Below are positions 1-7,712 of a stretch of DNA of 15,782 nt, one piece after another. The stretch comes from Desulfobacula sp. Its GTDB lineage: Bacteria; Desulfobacterota; Desulfobacteria; Desulfobacterales; Desulfobacteraceae. The stretch is from assembly GCA_027858355.1 (NCBI GenBank), contig JAQICW010000655.1, positions 1 to 15,782 of the forward strand. The letters are read 5' to 3'. The translations under genes and the position numbers were made by a program. The notes beneath the pieces were generated by a model that was not told the DNA's origin, ran no database searches, and was given only the letters and a program-made list of their open reading frames with translations. Positions within the stretch are counted from its first letter, which is position 1, and every line of letters starts with the position of its first letter.

Positions 1-291
1 ACAATACATTATATGGAATCCAGAGAACTATGTAATTTTACATATGGCCAAAAAGAAGTATCTTCGACAGTTAAAAATTTATTTTTCGAATTTGTTAATG
101 ATGTAGACTTGCTTAAAAAACTGTTTGAAGAAAATTGGAAGTTCTATAAAAAATCATTAGAAGACACTAATTTGTCCAAGACAAATTTAATTCTACGATT
201 GCAATCTACCCCTAAAAAAAGATTTCGAATATTCACAATTAAACCAATGGCTCCCAAGATTAAAAAATTATTTGATCGCCGAAAAGATTAA
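1..291 (+). CDS. Unrecognised protein, C-terminal part (partial at left edge)
   Basis: The reading frame is open from base 1 to the TAA at 289-291, so this is probably the C-terminal end of a longer gene. The first ATG at base 13 has no visible ribosome binding site in the 12 bases before it. The visible 96 or so residues are rich in Lys, Phe, Leu and Asn and end in a basic stretch (LFDRRKD). I see no signal peptide, membrane helix or catalytic motif. The base composition is clearly more A+T-rich than the restriction operon downstream, which hints at a different origin. I do not recognise the family. If it is a complete small gene, the start would be base 13 (92 aa). Confidence 0.5.
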   Translation, partial: TIHYMESRELCNFTYGQKEVSSTVKNLFFEFVNDVDLLKKLFEENWKFYKKSLEDTNLSKTNLILRLQSTPKKRFRIFTIKPMAPKIKKLFDRRKD

Positions 292-300
292 TATTGTTAG

Positions 301-540
301 GAGAAAATAGAGCTTTTAACGATAAAGTATTATCATTGTGAAAACTGTTATAAGACGTTCAAAGCATCAATGATATCAGGTCAATTCTTGAAAATGATTA
401 AAGCCTTTACTACTATAATCATGGGCTTTCAGGATTCAAAAAAAACGTGTGGACTATCCCTGTTAGTCCGGGTTTTATATCAAAGATATCAAATCACAAC
501 ATATGGTGTTGTTGCAACGGTCATGGTGGTATTGTGCTGA
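301..540 (+). pseudogene. Possible gene remnant with a Cys-x2-Cys motif
   Basis: Frame 1 is open from 301 to a TGA at 538-540 but has no good start: the first ATG is at 370 and has no clear ribosome binding site. Its early part reads YYHCENCYKTF, which resembles half of a zinc ribbon such as those at the start of some transposases. The rest shows no recognisable domain and overlaps the beginning of the DNase-like frame. This could be a decayed gene end or a chance open frame. I cannot name a family. Confidence 0.2.
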
Positions 541-1315
541 AGGGATTACCAAATGTGTTGACGGTACAGCTCTCCCCGCCAAGTGCCAATCAAAGAAGTG
601 TAATATCTGTGTTGACACCGTATCCATCCACACCACAGAAGACACCATTAAAATAGCCAGTTTTAATATACAGGTATTTGGCCGGTCCAAAGCATCCAAA
701 CCAGAAGTGATGGAAGTGTTAGCCAGTATCATATCCGAGTTTGATATTGTGGCTATCCAGGAAATCAGGGATAAATCTGGTAAGGCAATAAAAGACCTTG
801 AGGTTGCGGTTGATGACCTGGGGGAGAATTATGATTTTCTCATCGGCCCCCTGCTCGGAAGGTCAAACTCAAAAGAACAATACGCCTACATAGACAGGGT
901 CCGCACCATACGACCCGGTGATTCATACACATACCAAGAACCCAGTGGGGATGCCATCCACAGGGAACCCTTCATAGCCCAGTTTTTTTCCAAACAAGGG
1001 AATTTTGATTTTATCCTGATTACCTCCCATGTGGACCCGGATGATGTTGACCAGGAACTTGCGGTTTTCCCAGAGATAGTGGCAGACGCAAAGAGCCGTT
1101 TTCCCGGGGAGACTGATGTGATGATACTTGGGGATTTGAATGCCGACTGCGGATATTTCGATGAAGACCAGCAAATAGAATTAAAGGACCCAGGCAAATA
1201 CAAATGGTTGATTACAAATCAGATGGATACTAATGTTGCCGGTGCAAGCTGTGCCTATGACCGAATTATTATCACAGATTCAATGATTGCCAATTATATA
1301 ATTTTTGACCTTTGA
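503..1315 (+). CDS. DNase I-like endonuclease/exonuclease/phosphatase-fold protein, C-terminus missing
   Basis: The frame encodes 270 aa that match the DNase I / endonuclease-exonuclease-phosphatase fold, a metal-dependent phosphodiesterase family. Visible family motifs are IASFNIQ (Asn55), the metal-binding Glu in AIQE (Glu87), YAYIDR (127-132), REPF, the catalytic His in TSHVDP (His176), GDLNA (Asp211, Asn213) and CAYDRI (Asp253). Relatives normally continue for 30-40 more residues after CAYDRI to a Ser-Asp-His motif carrying the second catalytic His. Here the frame stops after 17 residues and I find no SDH motif in the bases that follow, so the enzyme is probably truncated and impaired. 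The first 49 residues contain five Cys (for example CQSKKCNIC) and are not part of the fold. The ATG at 503 has no good ribosome binding site and the frame is open back to 467, so the 5' end is uncertain and may also be damaged. Confidence 0.65.
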   Translation: MVLLQRSWWYCAEGITKCVDGTALPAKCQSKKCNICVDTVSIHTTEDTIKIASFNIQVFGRSKASKPEVMEVLASIISEFDIVAIQEIRDKSGKAIKDLEVAVDDLGENYDFLIGPLLGRSNSKEQYAYIDRVRTIRPGDSYTYQEPSGDAIHREPFIAQFFSKQGNFDFILITSHVDPDDVDQELAVFPEIVADAKSRFPGETDVMILGDLNADCGYFDEDQQIELKDPGKYKWLITNQMDTNVAGASCAYDRIIITDSMIANYIIFDL

Positions 1316-1342
1316 TTCAATATAAATCAGCCAACTCCTTTT

Positions 1343-1364
1343 AAGATAGATCCTAATCTATCTT
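1343..1364. repeat. Perfect 9-bp inverted repeat with 4-base loop
   Basis: AAGATAGAT at 1343-1351 and ATCTATCTT at 1356-1364 are perfect complements separated by CCTA. It lies 28 bases after the stop of the DNase-like gene and 129 bases before the SNF2 gene. The stem is A+T-rich and has no T-run after it, so a classical intrinsic terminator is unlikely. It could be a weak mRNA end or a protein-binding site. Confidence 0.45.
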
Positions 1365-1492
1365 GACTCTGCACACCACGCCTTCATATTAAAAATTCAA
1401 CTATTTCATTTGACTTGGCAAACAGTATTCATTAGTTATAGTTGACAATTATCAGCATTTTTTAACAGTTGACCATAGAAGGACTGTCTTAA

Positions 1493-4375
1493 ATGATTAC
1501 GGATTATCATGCTAATTACTATGCCCATGAATTAACACGCACTGGAGGCAAAGGTGTTGATCGTTTGGGACGTACATTATTTGATGCTTGTGTTGATTTA
1601 AATCCCCATCAGATTGAAGCAGCCTTGTTTGCTTTGGGGTCCCCTTTATCAAAAGGATGCCTTTTGGCTGATGAAGTGGGACTTGGAAAAACAATCGAAG
1701 CTGGGTTGGTGATGTGTCAAAGCTGGGCTGAAAACCAAAGGAAAATACTGGTTATATGCCCCGCCTCTCTTCGAAAACAATGGGCTGTTGAGTTAGAAGA
1801 AAAATTCAATCTGGTAACCCAAATCCTGGATGCAAAAACATACAAAGATATTCTAAAATCTGGCAACCCTACACCATTTGACACTCAAAAAATTGTGATT
1901 TGTTCAATGCATTTTGTTGCTGGCAAATCAATGGATATTCGGGCAATTCCTTGGCATTTTGTAATAATTGATGAAGCTCACAAATTAAGAAATGCTTATA
2001 GAGAAAGTAACCGCATCGGACAGGCAGTTCGACAAGCAACCTTAGACCGAAAAAAGCTGCTGTTGACTGCCACACCGCTTCAAAACTCACTTCTTGAGCT
2101 TTATGGACTCTCTACGTTAATTGATGAGAATATTTTCGGGGATCTTGCTTCATTCAGAACGCAGTATATAAATTATGGCGGTGATGTGTCCGGACTTCGT
2201 GATCGTCTTCAAGGATTCTGCTGGCGTACTCTCAGAAGTCAAGTAACTGAATATGTCTCCTACACCGAACGAAGACTTATTACCAGGCCGTTCAAGCCAA
2301 CCGAACAGGAACACAAACTTTACGAAGCTATATCCAAATATTTAATGCGGGATAACACCTATGGATTTCCCGCCAGGCAAAAGCACCTGCTCATTCTTTT
2401 AATTCGCAAAGTATTAGCATCTTCACCGATAGCTCTTGCAGGGACACTTGAGATAATAAGAGACAGATTACAAGGGCTTTTAGATAAAGCCAAAAGCGGA
2501 CGTTCCATCTCCGAATTCTTAATTGAACAGGCAGATATAGATGAAGATCTTCTGGATGAAATACTGGAAGATGAAGAAGATGTTAGTGATTTGGTAGAAA
2601 ACAACCTGCTTCCTGCAATTGAGGAAAAAATTAATATACCCCAGCTCAACAACGAGATTAATGAAATCAATCAATATATCCATAGGGCACGAAGCATAGG
2701 AATTGATACAAAGTCAAAAGCATTATTGATAGCCCTGGATGTCGGATTTCAAAAAATGGAGGAAATGGGTGCAGCCCGTAAAGCAGTAGTCTTTACAGAG
2801 TCCAGACGTACACAAGACTGGCTCTTAAATCATTTGGATAACCATGGATATGCCGGAGAAGTGGTACTATTCAATGGCACCAATAAAGATGATTCAACGG
2901 GGAAGATATACAGTGATTGGTTAAGTGCCAATAAGGAGACCGGCCATATTACCGGCTCAAGACAAATTGATATAAGGGCTGCGATTCTTGATCACTTTAA
3001 AAACACCGCAAGTATTATGATCGCAACAGAAGCAGGAGCCGAGGGTTTGAATATGCAGTTTTGTTCTATGGTGATTAATTTTGATCTCCCATGGAATCCT
3101 CAGCGCATTGAACAACGAATTGGTCGCTGTCATCGTTATGGGCAGAAACATGATGTTGTTGTCATAAACTTTCTCAATGAAAAGAATGCAGCAGACAGGC
3201 GTGTTTATGAGCTGCTTGAGCACAAATTTAATCTCTTTAGTGGTGTCTTTGGTGCTTCCGATGATGTTCTTGGTTCAATCGAATCCGGAGTTGATTTTGA
3301 ACGCCGTGTGCTCGATATATACCAGGAATGCCGTACTGAAAATGAAATCCAAATTGCTTTTGCTGCCCTGCAAAAAGAACTGGAAGAATCAATCCAAACC
3401 AGACTGAAAGATACCAGAAAGGTTCTTTTAGAACATTTTGATGAGGATGTTCATGAAAGGTTAAAAGGCAATCTCATAGGAACTCAGAAAAAACTTGATA
3501 GAATCGGGAAACAATTCTGGGCTATAACCAAACATGTGTTGACCCAGCATGCAACCTTTTATGACGATACGCTCACTTTTGACCTTCATAAACCCTTAGC
3601 CAACGGCAACAGGATAGGCAAATATCATCTTGTTACCAAAAAAAAGGATGTGCAAAACAGCGAATTTCTCTATCGCCTCAGTCATCCGTTAGGGGAACAA
3701 GTCATTCATGAAGCTAAAACGCTGCCCTGTCCTGTTGCAAAAGTGGTATTTGATAGTACCAATAATCCTACAAAAATTTCAGTTATCGAAAAGCTGAAGG
3801 GAAAAACCGGCTGGCTCACATTGACGAAGCTCAAGATATCCTCCTTTGAAGCTGAAGAATATCTTTTATTTTCTGCGATAGATGAGGCCGGGAAAAATCT
3901 TGACCAGGAAACAGTGGAAAGGTTTTTCAATTGCATGGGTTACAAGGTGGAAGAGACGTCGGTCCCCCAAGATGTTAAAATAAGACTTTTCGCTGATAAT
4001 GAAAGACATATAAAAGCCACTATCACTAAAAATCTGGAAGACAATAATAAGCACCTGTCAGAAGCGTGCATTCAACTGGACAAATGGGCTGAAGACATGG
4101 AAAAAGCAGCCGCAAAAGAAATGGATGACACCAAACGCAAAATTGCAGACATACGCCGTAAAGTTCGCCTGGCTCCAACAATGCAGGAACAGGCTGAATT
4201 GCAGACCGAATTAAAAAAACTTGAAACCCAGAGACGAAAACAGCAGCAAAAGATTTTTGTTGTTGAAGATGAAATTGCAGTAAAACGGGATTCACTGGTC
4301 GACCAATTGACAAAAAGAATGGAGCAAAGGACAGAAACAAAGACACTTTTTACAATCCACTGGGTTGTTAAATAA
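1493..4375 (+). CDS. SNF2-type DEAH helicase of a restriction/defence operon
   Basis: This 960-aa protein is a superfamily 2 helicase of the SNF2/RapA type, a DNA translocase that uses ATP hydrolysis to move along duplex DNA. Visible motifs are Walker A DEVGLGKT (60-67), motif Ia CPASL, DEAH (160-163), motif III LTATP (191-195), motif V EAGAEGLN (513-520) and motif VI RIEQRIGRCHR (538-548). Between the two lobes sits an insert of about 170 residues with a very acidic stretch near residues 350-370. The tail (about 860-950) is charged and predicted coiled coil (ELQTELKKLETQRRKQQQ). No nuclease motif is evident. The ATG has AAGGA 9 bases upstream. Three TTGAC hexamer-like boxes precede it (1410, 1442, 1469) but none has a convincing -10. 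It is the first gene of the operon, with the methyltransferase starting 19 bases later. Assignment to SNF2 is firm; the role in defence is inferred from the neighbours. Confidence 0.92.
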   Translation: MITDYHANYYAHELTRTGGKGVDRLGRTLFDACVDLNPHQIEAALFALGSPLSKGCLLADEVGLGKTIEAGLVMCQSWAENQRKILVICPASLRKQWAVELEEKFNLVTQILDAKTYKDILKSGNPTPFDTQKIVICSMHFVAGKSMDIRAIPWHFVIIDEAHKLRNAYRESNRIGQAVRQATLDRKKLLLTATPLQNSLLELYGLSTLIDENIFGDLASFRTQYINYGGDVSGLRDRLQGFCWRTLRSQVTEYVSYTERRLITRPFKPTEQEHKLYEAISKYLMRDNTYGFPARQKHLLILLIRKVLASSPIALAGTLEIIRDRLQGLLDKAKSGRSISEFLIEQADIDEDLLDEILEDEEDVSDLVENNLLPAIEEKINIPQLNNEINEINQYIHRARSIGIDTKSKALLIALDVGFQKMEEMGAARKAVVFTESRRTQDWLLNHLDNHGYAGEVVLFNGTNKDDSTGKIYSDWLSANKETGHITGSRQIDIRAAILDHFKNTASIMIATEAGAEGLNMQFCSMVINFDLPWNPQRIEQRIGRCHRYGQKHDVVVINFLNEKNAADRRVYELLEHKFNLFSGVFGASDDVLGSIESGVDFERRVLDIYQECRTENEIQIAFAALQKELEESIQTRLKDTRKVLLEHFDEDVHERLKGNLIGTQKKLDRIGKQFWAITKHVLTQHATFYDDTLTFDLHKPLANGNRIGKYHLVTKKKDVQNSEFLYRLSHPLGEQVIHEAKTLPCPVAKVVFDSTNNPTKISVIEKLKGKTGWLTLTKLKISSFEAEEYLLFSAIDEAGKNLDQETVERFFNCMGYKVEETSVPQDVKIRLFADNERHIKATITKNLEDNNKHLSEACIQLDKWAEDMEKAAAKEMDDTKRKIADIRRKVRLAPTMQEQAELQTELKKLETQRRKQQQKIFVVEDEIAVKRDSLVDQLTKRMEQRTETKTLFTIHWVVK

Positions 4376-4394
4376 ATAATCAGGAGTATGCCAG

Positions 4395-7300
4395 ATGCCT
4401 ACTACAGAAAAACTTAGAACCAAACTTCTCAAGAAGCTAACTGAACTATTTCAGCTGGATCAGCCTGATCTTGATTTTGGTTTTTATCGAATTATGCACG
4501 CCAAAGCCCAGCAGGTTAAATCTTTCATTGATAAGGATCTCCTGCAGATTATTGAAGATGCCTTCGGGCAGGTGGATGAAATCAGAAAAGCTGAACTTGC
4601 CGCTGCCTATGAAAAGGCCATTCAAACAGCCAAAGATTTTGGCGCTCCGAATCCTGAAGAGGCTGAATCGGTAAAAAAAGCAAAAGCTGCACTGGATGTG
4701 TTAAAAGATGGAGCAACAGCAGAATCCGATGTGTATGATCATCTTTATCGTTTCTTTGAGCGGTATTATGATGAAGGTGATTTTATTTCCCGCCGCTACT
4801 ACACCCGAGAAAATGCTGGAAAAGCTGCCCCATTTGCCATCCCCTACAATGGTGAAGAAGTCAAGCTGCACTGGGCAAATGCAGATCAATACTACATCAA
4901 AACAGCAGAATATTTTTCCAACTACAGCTTTGATATTACCCAGGCTGTTGAAATTCGTAAGCTGTCAGATGCGGAAAAAGTCCTCAACGGCATTGCTGAT
5001 GCACCACTGAAGATCCATTTTCGTATCGTGGAGGCCAGTGAAGGCGAACATGGTAATGTAAAAGCCGCCGAAGATAAAAAGCGTTTTTTCATTCTGTATG
5101 AAGAAAATCCTGTAGAATTGAATTATGCTAATGAACTGATGATCAACTTTGAATACAAAGCACTGCCCAGTGGGAAAAATAATGTTGATGATGAGACAGA
5201 AAAAGCCCTGAAAGAAAAATTTGGAGTTAAAAATAAAGGCGATATGCCAAATTTTGCCATAGCTGACAAAGTGATTGAAGCGACCACATCACTTGAGAAC
5301 GCAAAATCTTATATCAGGGTATTAAGCCTGCAATCACCAACAGAAAAAATTCCCAATCGTCCACTACTTGCCAAGTATATAAACCAGTACACTGCCCGAA
5401 ACACCTGCGACTATTTCATCCATAAAGACCTGAATGGATTCCTGAAGCGTGAGCTGGACTTCTATATTAAAAACGAGGTGATGCATCTGGATGATATCGA
5501 GAATGCTGAAGCCCCAGCCGTGGAAAGCTATCTGTCAAAACTCAAGGTGATCCGCAAGATTGCCACCAAACTGATTGAGTTTTTGGCTCAACTTGAAGAT
5601 TTCCAGAAAAAGCTCTGGCTGAAAAAGAAATTTGTCACTGAGACAAATTACTGCATCACTCTGGATAGAGTACCGGAAGAATTATATGAAGATTTGGCCG
5701 CCAATGATTCTCAACGAGAAGAATGGGTAAGGCTTTTTGCTATAGATGAAATTAAGGATACAAACGGAGAATTACCGGGGATGGGTGCGCCGGGTTATAC
5801 CGTTCCTTTGACAGCAGAGTTTCTGAAAGTAAACGACAAGTTGGTCCTGGATACAGCTTTTTTCAGTGATGAATTTAAGGCAAAACTGGTTGAATCCATA
5901 GAGGATTTTGATGAGCAATGTGACGGGTTGCTCATTCATTCGGAGAATTTCCAAGCGTTGAATCTGCTTCAGGATCGTTATCGAGAGCAGGTAAAATGTA
6001 TTTATATTGATCCCCCTTATAATACTGGAGAAGATGGATTTATATATAAAGATGGATATCCAGATTCAACTTGGCTGACTTGTATGGAATCAAGGCTTAC
6101 ATGTCTGGATAGTTTCTTCACAAAGGATTGGCCTTCTTTATGGATTAACATTGATGATAATGAAGGCCATAACCTAAAGGTCCTGTGTGACGATGTCTTT
6201 GGGCGTAATAAATTTATAGCGGCAAATATTTGGCAAAAGCGTTATTCAAGAGAAAATCGTGAAGCGATAGGGGATGTACATGACTACATTTTTACGTACT
6301 CTCCATTCCCTCAGGCATTTAAAAAATTTCGCAAACAAATTGAACTAACAGAGAAACAAGCAAAGGTATATACAAATCCAAATAATGACCCAAAGGGAAG
6401 ATGGAGAACAATACCTTTAACAGCACAAGCTGGGCATGCAACAAAAGATCAATTTTATGAAATCAAAGCACCGGGTGGTAAAGTGCACACCCCTCCTTCT
6501 GGTCGGTGTTGGGGAATCGCGAAAGCTACATTTGAAAAATACCTTGAGGAAGGAAAAATTTACTTTGGACAGGATAATAATTCACAGCCTAACCTAATTC
6601 GATACCTTACAGAAGTAGAAGGAATAACACCATGGACGTGGTGGCCTCATGAAGAGGTTGGTCATACTGATGAATCTAAGAAGGAGCTATATTCAATTCT
6701 TGAGAAAGAGACTGGTTTTGATACGCCTAAGCCATCAAGATTGATGAAGCGAATCGTTCATATTGCAACAGACAACAATAGTGTTGTGCTCGATTATTTC
6801 GCCGGATCTGGGACCACTGGACATGCTGTCATCAATCTCAACCGAAAAGACAATGGCAAGCGTAAATACATTCTCATAGAAATGGGCGATTATTTCGATA
6901 CCGTTACCAAACCCCGCATTACGAAAGTTATCTATTCTTCCGACTGGAAAAACGGGAAACCCACAACCCGGGACACTGGCGTTTCCCACTGTTTTAAATA
7001 TCTTCGCCTTGAAGCCTATGAAGACACCTTGAACAACCTTGTCTTTGACGAGAATCCTGTCCGAAACCAGGCAATAGAGCAAAATGCCTCTTTGCGTGAA
7101 GACTATATGCTTCACTATATGCTTGATGTGGAGACTCGTGGCAGTCAGTCATTGCTCAATATAGATGACTTTGCTGATCCAACAGCCTATACTCTCAAGG
7201 TCAAAAAGCCTGGCAGTGATGAACAAGTGATCCAGAATGTTGACCTGATTGAAACCTTCAATTACCTGATTGGCCTTAGGGCGACGCACTTGGCTGCCCC

Positions 7301-7712
7301 ACAAACTTTTACCGCCAACTTCACCCGTATGCCTGACCCGGAATTGCCAGAAGACCAGCATACTAAACTGGTGGTGGATGGAAAAATTCAAGTATCTGCC
7401 GATGGCAAATGGTGGTTCCGCAAAATTGACGGTTGGGTACCGGCTGACCCAATGACCCCCAATAACGGTCAAAAAAAAGAGGTCCTGATTGTCTGGCGTA
7501 AGCTCACTGGCAATCTGGAAGAAGATAACCTGATGCTTGATGAATGGTTCCAAAAATACCGTATTTCGACCCATGATTTTGAGTACGACACCATTTATGT
7601 CAATGGCTCCAATAACCTTCCCAACCTGAAAAAGGATGACGAGAACTGGAAGGTGCGCCTCATCGAAGAAGAGTTCCATAAAAATATGTGGGCAGTTGGA
7701 GGAGAAGCGTAA
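4395..7712 (+). CDS. Long beta-class DNA methyltransferase (type III Mod-like)
   Basis: This 1105-aa protein probably methylates adenine N6 in a specific DNA site, using S-adenosylmethionine. The catalytic motif IV is DPPY (539-542), followed by NTG, and the SAM-binding motif I is DYFAGSGTTGHA (from 800). Motif IV before motif I is the beta-class order used by type III Mod subunits. The region between them (about 600-780) would hold target recognition. Ordinary type III Mod proteins are about 550-700 aa. Here some 500 residues precede the catalytic core, with Tyr-rich motifs around RFFERYYDEGDF and IPYNGEEVKLHW (149-160), and roughly 280 residues follow motif I. The start has AGGAG at 4382-4386, 8 bases upstream. 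The gene lies between the SNF2 helicase and the Res-like protein, overlapping the latter by one base. Methyltransferase identity is firm; the target site and adenine specificity are inferred. Confidence 0.93.
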   Translation: MPTTEKLRTKLLKKLTELFQLDQPDLDFGFYRIMHAKAQQVKSFIDKDLLQIIEDAFGQVDEIRKAELAAAYEKAIQTAKDFGAPNPEEAESVKKAKAALDVLKDGATAESDVYDHLYRFFERYYDEGDFISRRYYTRENAGKAAPFAIPYNGEEVKLHWANADQYYIKTAEYFSNYSFDITQAVEIRKLSDAEKVLNGIADAPLKIHFRIVEASEGEHGNVKAAEDKKRFFILYEENPVELNYANELMINFEYKALPSGKNNVDDETEKALKEKFGVKNKGDMPNFAIADKVIEATTSLENAKSYIRVLSLQSPTEKIPNRPLLAKYINQYTARNTCDYFIHKDLNGFLKRELDFYIKNEVMHLDDIENAEAPAVESYLSKLKVIRKIATKLIEFLAQLEDFQKKLWLKKKFVTETNYCITLDRVPEELYEDLAANDSQREEWVRLFAIDEIKDTNGELPGMGAPGYTVPLTAEFLKVNDKLVLDTAFFSDEFKAKLVESIEDFDEQCDGLLIHSENFQALNLLQDRYREQVKCIYIDPPYNTGEDGFIYKDGYPDSTWLTCMESRLTCLDSFFTKDWPSLWINIDDNEGHNLKVLCDDVFGRNKFIAANIWQKRYSRENREAIGDVHDYIFTYSPFPQAFKKFRKQIELTEKQAKVYTNPNNDPKGRWRTIPLTAQAGHATKDQFYEIKAPGGKVHTPPSGRCWGIAKATFEKYLEEGKIYFGQDNNSQPNLIRYLTEVEGITPWTWWPHEEVGHTDESKKELYSILEKETGFDTPKPSRLMKRIVHIATDNNSVVLDYFAGSGTTGHAVINLNRKDNGKRKYILIEMGDYFDTVTKPRITKVIYSSDWKNGKPTTRDTGVSHCFKYLRLEAYEDTLNNLVFDENPVRNQAIEQNASLREDYMLHYMLDVETRGSQSLLNIDDFADPTAYTLKVKKPGSDEQVIQNVDLIETFNYLIGLRATHLAAPQTFTANFTRMPDPELPEDQHTKLVVDGKIQVSADGKWWFRKIDGWVPADPMTPNNGQKKEVLIVWRKLTGNLEEDNLMLDEWFQKYRISTHDFEYDTIYVNGSNNLPNLKKDDENWKVRLIEEEFHKNMWAVGGEA
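7698..7704 (+). promoter_or_regulatory. Ribosome binding site of the Res-like gene
   Basis: GGAGGAG ends 7 bases before the ATG at 7712, inside the 3' end of the methyltransferase gene. It favours the ATG at 7712 (TAATG overlap) over the in-frame ATG at 7688, which has no such site. The arrangement implies translational coupling of the two genes. Confidence 0.8.

Noticed and set aside
447..656. 69-aa frame in front of the DNase-like gene
   Set aside because: It overlaps the DNase-like frame in another phase, has no ribosome binding site and shows no domain.
1410..1473. Three TTGAC boxes before the SNF2 gene as promoters or operators
   Set aside because: No acceptable -10 at 16-18 bases from any of them, and the spacing (32 and 27 bases) is irregular.
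6735..7115. 126-aa open frame on the - strand
   Set aside because: Antisense to the SAM-binding region of the methyltransferase; composition fits a shadow frame.
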